This document shows, piece by piece, positions 1 through 6,611 of a stretch of DNA of 10,348 nt (its first letter is position 1; every line of letters begins with the position of its first letter). This stretch comes from Desulfarculaceae bacterium (GTDB taxonomy: Bacteria; Desulfobacterota; Desulfobacteria; Desulfobacterales; Desulfobacteraceae), in the NCBI GenBank assembly GCA_021737205.1, contig JAIPEK010000055.1:1-10348 (forward strand), given 5' to 3'. The position numbers were made by a program, and so were the translations under genes. A model generated the notes under the pieces. That model saw only the letters and a program-made list of their open reading frames with translations, did not search any database and was not told where the DNA came from.

Positions 1-1444
1 CTTCATGTGCATCTATGAGTTTGCCGGTGACCAGAAGCCCGGGCCCTGTGCCTTTTCCTCCTTTTGTGCTGTAAAACGAGGTGAAGATTTTATCCTTGGT
101 CTCCCGGCTCATTCCGCAGCCGTTGTCCGTCACTTCAATGCAGAGCCCGTGGTTTTCTTCTATCCATGTTCTGATATGTATCCGCCAGTCCTTGGACGTG
201 TCTTCATCGTAAAGGCAGGCATCGATGGCGTTGGATATCAGGTTCAGAACCGAGCGGTGAACCGTCTGCGGGTCCATTGAAACCTCCTCGATGGCGGGGT
301 CCAGCTCTTTTACCAAATCGATATTGTATTCGGCGGCCATGGGCTCGAGAAGTTCGAGCACATCGTTGACAATTTCATTGGGTTTGCAGGACTGGTATTG
401 CGGATCGCTTTCCCGGGCATAGGTCAAAAGGTTCTGGACCAGGTCGGAGACCCGCTCGATATTTTTCTTGATGGTCCGCCACCCGGTTTTCAGTTTTTCG
501 GTTTTGTTCTTTTCAAGCCCCACATCCACCATGTAACTTCCTCCTTTAAGTCCTATGAGGATGTTCTTGATGTAGTGGGCAAGCCCGCTCACCGTCTGTC
601 CGACAGCGGCCATTCTTTCGGACTGGACCAGTTCTTTTTCCAGCTTCTTGATCTCGGTGAGATCGTGGAAAAACGCCACACTGCCTACCATTTCCTCTCC
701 TTCGCGGAGGATGCTGCCAGAGTAGCGGACCGGAATTTCACGGCCGTCAAGGCTCTGAAAAGAGGCTTCCCGCCAGGGCAGGGATTTTTGTCCCTTTTCG
801 GCTGCAGCGCATTTCTTGAACGCATCCACGATTTCCGGCGTGTACAGGCTGTCAATGGTCTCCCGGTCTTTCACCCGGTTTCTGGGCCGGCCGAAGATCC
901 GTTCCGCTTCCGGGTTAAATACCACGATATTCCAGTTGCTGTCGGTTGCCACGATTCCGTCGTTGCTGTATTTGATTAACAGACGCTGGAAGTTGGCCCG
1001 TCTTCGGACTTCTTCGGTGGCCTCCTTCACCTTTTTTTCCAGATTTTCCGTATACTCGTTGAGCTTCTCCCGGATCTCGATTTTTGACCGGGCCCGTTCC
1101 AGGGCGATGGAAAGGGCCTCCTCCCTCACCGGCTTGTTGATAAAGTCGGAAGCCCCGTACTGGAGCGCCGTTATAGTGGAATCGATGTCTCCGTGGCCGG
1201 TGATGATGATCACTTCGGTTTCAGGGTCGATCTCCTTGACCTTTTTCAGCACCTCGAGCCCGTCCATGCCGGGCATTTTAATGTCGGTGATCACGATGTC
1301 CGGCCACTTTTCCTGAAATATTTCAAGCCCCTGTTCCCCGTTGTATGCCATGGACACTTCGTACCCGTCGCTTTGGAGCGACATGGCCAGAAGCCTCACA
1401 TTGGCCTCCTCGTCATCGATCAGTAAAATTTTGTTCACCGTCAT
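1..1444 (-). CDS. Receiver-PAS-histidine kinase (hybrid sensor kinase), C-terminus cut by window edge
   Basis: 481 residues are visible; the gene continues past the left edge. An N-terminal receiver (about residues 1-120) has acidic pair D10/D11, phospho-acceptor D54 in VITDIKMPGMDG, T82 and K104 in INKP. A coiled linker (about 120-150) leads to one PAS domain (about 152-268), then a HisKA-type dimerisation domain with H290 in GLAHYIKN, and the ATPase domain with N-box N405 (NLISNAIDA), G1 box D440-NGCGM and G2 box GTGPGL near 465-470. There are no membrane segments, so it should be cytoplasmic. The ATG is preceded by AAGGG, which overlaps the stop codon of the upstream kinase; the gap is 12 bp, so it is co-transcribed. 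The receiver-first order suggests that another kinase, plausibly the neighbour, phosphorylates D54 and tunes the C-terminal kinase (inference). The G2 box has Pro where Leu is usual. The kinase assignment is secure; its signal and target are unknown. Confidence 0.93.
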   Translation of the reverse strand, partial: MTVNKILLIDDEEANVRLLAMSLQSDGYEVSMAYNGEQGLEIFQEKWPDIVITDIKMPGMDGLEVLKKVKEIDPETEVIIITGHGDIDSTITALQYGASDFINKPVREEALSIALERARSKIEIREKLNEYTENLEKKVKEATEEVRRRANFQRLLIKYSNDGIVATDSNWNIVVFNPEAERIFGRPRNRVKDRETIDSLYTPEIVDAFKKCAAAEKGQKSLPWREASFQSLDGREIPVRYSGSILREGEEMVGSVAFFHDLTEIKKLEKELVQSERMAAVGQTVSGLAHYIKNILIGLKGGSYMVDVGLEKNKTEKLKTGWRTIKKNIERVSDLVQNLLTYARESDPQYQSCKPNEIVNDVLELLEPMAAEYNIDLVKELDPAIEEVSMDPQTVHRSVLNLISNAIDACLYDEDTSKDWRIHIRTWIEENHGLCIEVTDNGCGMSRETKDKIFTSFYSTKGGKGTGPGLLVTGKLIDAHE

Positions 1445-1456
1445 TTTGCAAAGCCC

Positions 1457-3517
1457 TTATGAGATTATCGGAAACTGTATGGTAAAAACGGCCCCTTTGT
1501 CCGGTTCGCTTTTTACATCGATGGTGCCGCCGTAGTCGTTGATAATGCCGTAGCTGATACTGGTGCCGAGCCCCGTTCCCTTGCCGGTCTCTTTGGTGGT
1601 ATAAAACGGCTCGAATATTTTTTCCCGGACATCCTCGGTCATTCCCACTCCTGTATCCGAAACTGTTACACAGGCATATCCCTCTTTTGCGAAAGAGGAT
1701 ATCTTCAGTTTCTTTTCAACCGACCGGGATTCGGCCCGGGCTTCTTTTTCATCCATGGAGTCGATGGCGTTGGTTACCAGGTTGATGAACACCTGCTCCA
1801 GCCGGTTGTGTTCGGCCCGTATTTGGGGAATGTCCGGGTCGAGATCAAGCTCCACTTCAATATTGTGTACGCTCAGTTGATGGCCGAGGACCTTGAATAC
1901 ATCGTTGACAGGGTCGTTGATGACAATTTTTTTCAGATCCCGCTCCGACTGCCGGGCAAAGTCCCGGACATGTTTGATCACGCCGGCGGCCCGCTCCACG
2001 TTGTCTATAATATCCTTTGCCAATGTTTCCATGTCTTCGGTGGACATGGTCTGCCCCTTTTTGGTCATCTTGAGAAAGTAATCCGCGCAGATCTGGATCA
2101 CATTGAGGGGCTGGTTGATTTCATGGGCCATGCCCGCAGCCATGGTTCCCAGTGTGGCCATTTTGCCGGCCTGGATGAGCTGTGTTTCCTTCTCGATGCT
2201 TTCGGTTATATCCGTGGCGGATGCGATCAGTACGTCTCTAAGGCTGTACTGGGCGTAACAGACGTTGATGTTGACAAAAATGACTTTTTTCCCTTTTTTA
2301 TAGTGCCTTTTTTTGGAAAACAGGACGGATTTGTCTCGCCGGATTTTCTGCAGCCCGTTGGCGATGGTTTCATCTTCCCGGTCACCGAGATCCGGAAATG
2401 ATGTGCCGATAAGTTCATCTCGGGAATACCCGTAGTTTTCCTCCACCCGGTTGTTCACATCCAGAATTTCAAAGGTTTGGCTGTCGATGATGAAGATGGG
2501 AGTCGGGTTGTTGTTGAAAAGCGATCGGTATTTTTCCTCGGAATTTCTGCATTTTTCAAAAAGGGTTGCGACCTCTTTGTTTTTCAGTTCCCGCTCTTTT
2601 TCCACCTTTTTGGTTTCGGTCTTGTCCCACAATGTTTCGATGGCGCCGATCACCTTTCCCTCCGGTGATTTGATCGGCGCGGCGGTGAAGTAGATCCATT
2701 TGCCGTTCTCTCCCAGGTGGGGGAAGAACTCTTCGGCTTCGTAGGCTTCTTCAATGACCTCGGATTTTTGCCACAGGTTTCCGTAATATTTGGTAACCTG
2801 GTCCTCGTCCATGCCGCCCAGGACCACATCCGCCATGGTGGGGCGTTTTTCGGACCGGAACGGGGTCCATTGCTTGTCCGTTCCCACGATGGTATAGGCC
2901 GGAGAGTCGGTGAGTTTTTCACAGGCCCGGTTCCAGTGGGTGACGATATGATCTTCATTGATGATGAAGGTGGGAATCATGCTGCCCTGGATAATCTGGG
3001 AAAGCTCTTTTTCGCTTTCCGAAAGCCCTTTTTCCTTATCGTGAAGGTGCTCGGTCCGGTCTTCGATGATCCGGGTGATACGGCCGGCGAACTCGTCGAA
3101 AACCGAATCTAAATTTTTGCCGTTCGGATCATGGGAGAGAAGACGCTGTTTGGCAGCGTTTTTTTCCGATTCAATTTCCAGGTGATCCAGGAGCACCATG
3201 GAATCATAGTGGTCCAGCACTCTCACGCGTTCCGGGACGGATGGGTCCGAAGAAAACCTGAAGTCCCCGTTTTTGGAAAAGTGAACCACAAGGTCGAGAT
3301 TGTCCATTTGATAGACCGATTTGAGATCGGTGGTGGTGAACACTCCCTTCTTTCGGGCATATTCGAGGCAGCCGGCACCGGCGCTTCGGTCCGCCACCGC
3401 AAGCACCCGGACGTTTTTGGAGAGATAGCTTTCCGACAGCAGGATTGAAAGGAGCTTTTCACAGTGTTTATCCGCCCCTATGACGGCGATATTGAGCCCG
3501 TCCAGTTGAATGTTCAT
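1457..3517 (-). CDS. Soluble sensor histidine kinase: Rossmann-like domain, two PAS, HisKA, HATPase
   Basis: 686 residues. Residues about 9-83 alternate strand and helix like an NAD(P)-binding oxidoreductase fold (NIAVIGADKHCEKLL, then VRVLAVADRS, then NLDLVVHFS), though the glycine-rich loop is not canonical. After a charged helical stretch comes PAS 1 (about 172-298, with VTHWNRACEKLT), then PAS 2 (about 326-440). HisKA follows with phospho-acceptor H465 in AGMAHEINQPL. The ATPase domain has N583 (NLVTNAIDSM), D621 in SDTGVGM, and GKGTGLGTSISYGI. There is no signal peptide or membrane segment, so it senses a cytoplasmic cue. A TTG-initiated extension to 3553 is open in frame. I chose the ATG at 3517 because AAAGGCGG lies just upstream of it and it begins the conserved-looking fold. 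It lies 40 bp after the antiporter and 12 bp before the receiver-kinase, consistent with one operon. It has no receiver of its own, so the adjacent receiver is the obvious candidate partner (inference). Confidence 0.93.
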   Translation of the reverse strand: MNIQLDGLNIAVIGADKHCEKLLSILLSESYLSKNVRVLAVADRSAGAGCLEYARKKGVFTTTDLKSVYQMDNLDLVVHFSKNGDFRFSSDPSVPERVRVLDHYDSMVLLDHLEIESEKNAAKQRLLSHDPNGKNLDSVFDEFAGRITRIIEDRTEHLHDKEKGLSESEKELSQIIQGSMIPTFIINEDHIVTHWNRACEKLTDSPAYTIVGTDKQWTPFRSEKRPTMADVVLGGMDEDQVTKYYGNLWQKSEVIEEAYEAEEFFPHLGENGKWIYFTAAPIKSPEGKVIGAIETLWDKTETKKVEKERELKNKEVATLFEKCRNSEEKYRSLFNNNPTPIFIIDSQTFEILDVNNRVEENYGYSRDELIGTSFPDLGDREDETIANGLQKIRRDKSVLFSKKRHYKKGKKVIFVNINVCYAQYSLRDVLIASATDITESIEKETQLIQAGKMATLGTMAAGMAHEINQPLNVIQICADYFLKMTKKGQTMSTEDMETLAKDIIDNVERAAGVIKHVRDFARQSERDLKKIVINDPVNDVFKVLGHQLSVHNIEVELDLDPDIPQIRAEHNRLEQVFINLVTNAIDSMDEKEARAESRSVEKKLKISSFAKEGYACVTVSDTGVGMTEDVREKIFEPFYTTKETGKGTGLGTSISYGIINDYGGTIDVKSEPDKGAVFTIQFPIIS

Positions 3518-3521
3518 TTTT

Positions 3522-3529
3522 CCGCCTTT
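3522..3529 (-). promoter_or_regulatory. Shine-Dalgarno that fixes the start of the Rossmann-PAS kinase
   Basis: AAAGGCGG lies 4 nt upstream of the ATG at 3517 on the minus strand. The only upstream alternative is a TTG (3553) that sits 4 nt after the antiporter stop codon, with no ribosome site of its own. This supports the shorter 686-residue protein. Confidence 0.6.
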
Positions 3530-3557
3530 GAGGTCATTTCGGCCTTTTTTCAATATA

Positions 3558-5087
3558 TTAGAAGAAAATTATGGTGACAACCAAAAAGGTTGGTATTAAA
3601 AAAATCAAAGCATACTTGAAAATGTATCCGAAAAAACTCGGCATCGGGGTTCTCGCCTCGATTGCAATGGACCGGACCATGAAGTTGGGGGCGTCCCCGA
3701 TATAGCTGAACGCACCGAAAAAGACGGCGCCTGTGGATATGGCCTTGGGATATACCGCGTTTTCCGACATAAGGAGCGGAACGGATTGTGATTCCGCCAT
3801 ACCGGTGTAAAAGCTTCCCAGGGCCGTATTGAAAAAGGTCAGATAGGTGGGGGCGTTGTCCAGAAATGCCGACAGCATGCCGGTGATCCAGAAGTAGTGG
3901 TACGGCTCTTTAACCGAGTTGATCAGAAAGGCGAGTTCTCCTTCCGATCCCGCCTTGAGCAGGAGCAGGCAGGGGGTCATGGTGATGAATATGCCGATAA
4001 AGAGATACGCCACCTCGATGATGGGAAACCAGGTGAACTCGTTTTCCTCCCTCAACTTTCTCGGGGTCGCCCAGAGGGAGAGAAGACCCATCAAAATGAG
4101 AAGACCGTCTCTTGCCCAGCCCTGGATGGTGCGGTGGACGCCCAGGGTGTTGATTTGGCCAAGCTCCGCAATGCCGCTGAAAAGCACGGCAAGCACGACT
4201 CCCCCCAGAAAGAGAAAATTGTATGTGCCCTCCAGTTTCAGCGGATGTTTGGCCTCGTCTTCAGGGGGCGTTCTTCCCTCCTTTTTATATAAGTATAGAT
4301 CGAGCAGAAAGTATACGCCTAAAAGAATGCCTGCGGTGACCAGCATGTGGGGGAGAATATTGAAAGTCCAGAAAAAGGAGACGCCGTGCAGGAATCCCAG
4401 GAACAGGGGCGGATCCCCGAGCGGAGTCAGAGATCCGCCGATATTGGCCACAAGAAAGATAAAAAATACCACCATGAACGTCCTGCTTTTCCGGTAGTCA
4501 TTGGCCCGTAGAAACGGCCGGATCATCAGCATGGCGGCCCCGGTGGTTCCCATCCAGGAGGCGAGGATGGTGCCGATGAGGATCATGACGGTGTTGACCA
4601 AGGGGGTGCCCCTGAGGGACCCTTTCAGCAGTATTCCGCCGGATACCGTAAAAAGGGACCACAGCAGAATAATGAACGGGATATAGTCGACCAGGATGAT
4701 GTGCAGGATTTCATACATGGCGGTTCCCCGGTAGGCGTACACGAACGGAAGGGCGAGAGTCAGCGCCCAGAAGGCGGATACCTTGCCGAAGTTGTGATGC
4801 CAGAAACGTTCGGCCGCAAGCGGCAGCAGTGCGATGGACAGCAGCATGCAGGCAAACGGGATGCAGCTCCACAGCGGCAGCAGGGGGCCCAGATCCCTGT
4901 GGCCGGAGGAATGGGACGAGCCTTCTTCATGAGCTTTTTGATCTTGCCGGCGGTGTGACTGGTCAAGGGAGTCGGACACAGCGGTGCCTTGTGTTCCCGG
5001 GTCGGAGGAGGCGGAGGCGCGGATCGGAGCGGCGGTTGCAATAAGGACTACAAGGAGAATGCCAAGTGTTTGCATTTGCAGCTTCAT
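3558..5087 (-). CDS. Sodium:proton antiporter, NhaD/CitMHS-like ion transporter family
   Basis: 509 residues. An N-terminal signal sequence (about residues 1-25, hydrophobic LGILLVVLIATAA then ASA) is followed by a hydrophilic, His-containing periplasmic stretch (about 26-66; H45, H53, H59, H63), then about a dozen hydrophobic segments. Ion-transporter-superfamily hallmarks occur in two inverted-repeat-like halves: NIGGSLTPLGDPPLFLGFL (215-233) in the first, and AFLDNAPTYLTFFN (407-420) plus FSYIGDAPNFMVRS (460-473) in the second. Proteins of this type exchange Na+ (or Li+) for H+ across the inner membrane; the exact substrate cannot be read here, and an organic-anion/Na+ symporter is the main alternative. 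The ATG at 5087 is chosen over a TTG at 5123 because GAGGGGG lies 9 nt upstream and the signal peptide starts directly there. It is first in a three-gene operon with two histidine kinases and is preceded by a structured leader and a promoter. Confidence 0.88.
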   Translation of the reverse strand: MKLQMQTLGILLVVLIATAAPIRASASSDPGTQGTAVSDSLDQSHRRQDQKAHEEGSSHSSGHRDLGPLLPLWSCIPFACMLLSIALLPLAAERFWHHNFGKVSAFWALTLALPFVYAYRGTAMYEILHIILVDYIPFIILLWSLFTVSGGILLKGSLRGTPLVNTVMILIGTILASWMGTTGAAMLMIRPFLRANDYRKSRTFMVVFFIFLVANIGGSLTPLGDPPLFLGFLHGVSFFWTFNILPHMLVTAGILLGVYFLLDLYLYKKEGRTPPEDEAKHPLKLEGTYNFLFLGGVVLAVLFSGIAELGQINTLGVHRTIQGWARDGLLILMGLLSLWATPRKLREENEFTWFPIIEVAYLFIGIFITMTPCLLLLKAGSEGELAFLINSVKEPYHYFWITGMLSAFLDNAPTYLTFFNTALGSFYTGMAESQSVPLLMSENAVYPKAISTGAVFFGAFSYIGDAPNFMVRSIAIEARTPMPSFFGYIFKYALIFLIPTFLVVTIIFF

Positions 5088-5108
5088 CAACCCTTTCCCC
5101 CTCTTTGT

Positions 5109-5198
5109 GATGTTGGCGGCCAATCAAATTTTACTCGTCATCCACGGAACAGTTCGGCTGTGTATTCGTAACAGGCGGCCCGGCACCGAGACAGGCGG
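5109..5198 (-). promoter_or_regulatory. Structured 5' leader of the antiporter mRNA, candidate ion riboswitch
   Basis: Between the predicted transcription start (about 5219) and the antiporter ATG lie about 130 nt. Read as RNA on the minus strand, CUCG (5190-5187) can pair with CGAG (5137-5134), enclosing a compact domain. Inside it, UUACG (5172-5168) can pair with CGUGG (5146-5142), topped by ACAG/CUGU with loop CCGAA. The 5' part is GC-rich (GUGCCGGGCCGCCUG) and the octamer CCGCCUGU occurs twice, 20 nt apart (5198-5191 and 5178-5171). Further down, UUGG-CCG-CCAA (with a flanking GA/UC extension, 5125-5109) forms a small hairpin just before the Shine-Dalgarno, a plausible translational switch. 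Known riboswitch classes that sense Li+ or Na+ sit upstream of antiporter genes (former nhaA-I, nhaA-II and DUF1646 motifs). I could not confirm a match to any of their consensus models. Confidence 0.45.
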
Positions 5199-5225
5199 AA
5201 TTTTAATATCCGTGTATACCTGAAA

Positions 5226-5254
5226 TCTGTAGTAAAAATAAAAAGGAAAGTCAA
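5226..5254 (-). promoter_or_regulatory. Sigma70-like promoter of the antiporter-kinase operon
   Basis: TTGACT (5254-5249) and TACAGA (5231-5226) are separated by 17 bp in a T-rich spacer. The -35 box matches well; the -10 box is imperfect (3 of 6). Predicted transcription starts near 5219, giving a leader of about 130 nt before the antiporter start codon. Confidence 0.5.
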
Positions 5255-5327
5255 GCGATAAAAAAAATCGTCCGGAGAAGAGCCGAAAGAAGGAGAAAAA
5301 AGGGAGGCTGTCGGGTTTATAGAATTT

Positions 5328-5404
5328 TGGTCGGAGCGATTGGATTTGAACCAACGACCCCTAGCCCCCCATGCTAGTGCGCTACCAGACTGCGCCACGC
5401 TCCG
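5328..5404 (-). tRNA. tRNA-Pro (anticodon GGG), CCA encoded
   Basis: The 77-nt minus-strand cloverleaf has acceptor stem CGGAGCG/CGCTCCG (C1-G72, typical of bacterial tRNA-Pro) and discriminator A73. The D-arm is GCGC-AGTCTGGTA-GCGC. The anticodon stem CTAGC/GCTAG is perfect with loop ATGGGGG, so the anticodon is GGG, reading CCC/CCU. The T-arm is GTTGG-TTCAAAT-CCAAT, and CCA is encoded at 5330-5328. Loop position 38 is G opposite A32, where Escherichia coli tRNA-Pro(GGG) has U38. No hairpin-plus-T-run terminator was seen between the tRNA and the antiporter promoter, although there are T-rich stretches. Confidence 0.97.
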
Positions 5405-5429
5405 AACCTGTCGTTTGAAAAACGAGATA

Positions 5430-5458
5430 CCTTTACCATTATTTTATCTCCGTGTCAA
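5430..5458 (-). promoter_or_regulatory. Probable tRNA-Pro promoter
   Basis: A perfect -35 box TTGACA (5458-5453) stands 17 bp from a weak -10 candidate TAAAGG (5435-5430) in an AT-rich context. It would start transcription about 18 nt before the mature tRNA 5' end, which is the usual geometry. The -10 box is poor, so the exact start is uncertain. Confidence 0.5.
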
Positions 5459-5482
5459 CCTACTTCTTTTACACCGGCAGGG

Positions 5483-5605
5483 CGATCGCATGAAATTATT
5501 CTCGCCCCTTTGCACCAGTTTTCGGGCGGTTGTCCAGAACTCATATGTGTGTATGGCACGGGCTGCCGGGAACATGGCACGGACTCATAAAATTTCATGC
5601 AATCG
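5483..5605. repeat. Long-spaced inverted repeat (15-bp arms, 14/15 match)
   Basis: Left arm CGATCGCATGAAATT (5483-5497) is the reverse complement of the right arm AATTTCATGCAATCG (5591-5605) except for one position. The arms bracket 93 bp that contain a 9-bp direct repeat ATGGCACGG (5553-5561 and 5574-5582). The left arm overlaps the palindrome GCGATCGC (5482-5489). No convincing target-site duplication flanks it and no protein is encoded in it. It could be a miniature transposable element remnant, paired regulator sites, or a cruciform/hairpin-forming sequence; I cannot decide. Confidence 0.5.
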
Positions 5606-5647
5606 TTCTGGAGACCGGGCATTTTGGGGTTGATCAAAATTCAGTTC

Positions 5648-5667
5648 TGTATTACTCAGTCAATACA
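5648..5667. promoter_or_regulatory. Operator-like 20-bp dyad upstream of the LD-carboxypeptidase gene
   Basis: TGTATT (5648-5653) and AATACA (5662-5667) are perfect inverted 6-mers with an 8-bp spacer, 41 bp before the ATG of the LD-carboxypeptidase gene. A second palindrome, TTGATCAA (5630-5637), lies just upstream. The spacing and position suit a dimeric regulator, but no regulator is encoded nearby and no good sigma70 promoter could be placed here. Confidence 0.3.
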
Positions 5668-5708
5668 CGGGATGACAAAAACAGGAGAGATTCAGGGGCC
5701 GGGGTGAA

Positions 5709-6611
5709 ATGATGCGGAACAACGAATATACGGCGGGGCCGGTTGAACCGGGGGGTACAATCGGTGTCTGCGCCCCTGCGGGCTCTTTTGACTCCCGCAT
5801 GTTTCAGGCCGGAGTTTCAGTGCTGCGGGAGATGGGATTCGAGGTATATCTGCCGGATACGATTTACAGCCGGAGACGGTATCTTGCCGGAGACGATGTC
5901 ATCAGGGCTGAAACCCTCAACCGGTTGTATGCTGAACCGGAGGTGGACGGGATTATCTGTGCCCGGGGCGGATACGGCTCCATGCGGATGCTGGACCACC
6001 TGGACTGGGATACCATTCAGGCCAATCCAAAGCCCTTTGTCGGATTCAGCGATATTACCGCAATCCTGGTACGGATGGTGGAACACTCTGTGGCCGGTGC
6101 GATCCACGGTCCCGTGGTGACCTCGCTTGCTTATTCAACGGAACGGACCCGACGGTCTCTTGCCGCCGCGCTTTCAGGAAAGGAAAATCATATCACGATC
6201 ACCGATCCCGTGGTTTTGAAAAAAGGGGAAAGCAGGGGAATTCTCTCCGGCGGCAATCTTGCCACCCTCTCTCATCTGGCCGGGACTCTTTACCAGCCGT
6301 CATTTCAAAACAGGCTGTTTTTTATGGAGGACACGGCGGAACCGCCTTACAAAATCGACCGGATGCTGACCCAGCTCCGGATGGCCGGTTGTTTTGAAGG
6401 AGTGAAAGGAGTGATTGTCGGGGCCCTTGAAAAGTGCGAACCCGAAGAGATGGTCCACGAGATTGTAACGGAAACCTTCGATGAATACGATGTGCCGGTG
6501 ATGGCGGGCATGGATGCCGGGCACGGAAAGGACAATCTCTGCCTTGCCTTCGGAACCGCTGCCCGAATGGACACGGCAACAGGGATTTTGCACTGCTCCG
6601 GGGGGCGGTGA
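5709..6611 (+). CDS. ldcA: LD-carboxypeptidase (muramoyltetrapeptide carboxypeptidase, S66 family)
   Basis: 300 residues, the usual length for peptidase family S66. These cytoplasmic serine peptidases remove the terminal D-Ala from recycled murein tetrapeptides (L,D-bond). The catalytic triad is visible: nucleophile S114 in FVGFSDIT, E207 in LFFMEDT, and H272 in AGHGKDN. The family's N-terminal PGGTIGVCAPAG and mid-region ICARGGYGSMRML are present, and there is no signal peptide, fitting a cytoplasmic enzyme. Two adjacent ATGs (5709 and 5712) follow a GGGGTG ribosome site; either could be used, and the second has the better spacing. The stop codon abuts the ATG of the downstream serine hydrolase, so the two are translationally coupled. 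Members of S66 also include microcin immunity proteins (MccF), but linkage to cell-wall genes favours murein recycling. The family is certain and the substrate is likely. Confidence 0.93.
   Translation: MMRNNEYTAGPVEPGGTIGVCAPAGSFDSRMFQAGVSVLREMGFEVYLPDTIYSRRRYLAGDDVIRAETLNRLYAEPEVDGIICARGGYGSMRMLDHLDWDTIQANPKPFVGFSDITAILVRMVEHSVAGAIHGPVVTSLAYSTERTRRSLAAALSGKENHITITDPVVLKKGESRGILSGGNLATLSHLAGTLYQPSFQNRLFFMEDTAEPPYKIDRMLTQLRMAGCFEGVKGVIVGALEKCEPEEMVHEIVTETFDEYDVPVMAGMDAGHGKDNLCLAFGTAARMDTATGILHCSGGR

Noticed and set aside
398..979. Plus-strand open frames opposite the receiver-kinase
   Set aside because: The minus strand encodes ordered receiver, PAS, HisKA and ATPase motifs through this region; the plus-strand frames are shadows.
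3518..3553. TTG-initiated 12-residue extension of the Rossmann-PAS kinase
   Set aside because: It has no ribosome site, and a good Shine-Dalgarno precedes the internal ATG at 3517.
5260..5312. T-rich stretches downstream of the tRNA as a rho-independent terminator
   Set aside because: No stable GC-rich hairpin precedes either T-run on the minus strand.
5124..5398. Minus-strand small open frames upstream of the antiporter
   Set aside because: They run through the tRNA gene and promoter and have no ribosome site or recognisable content.
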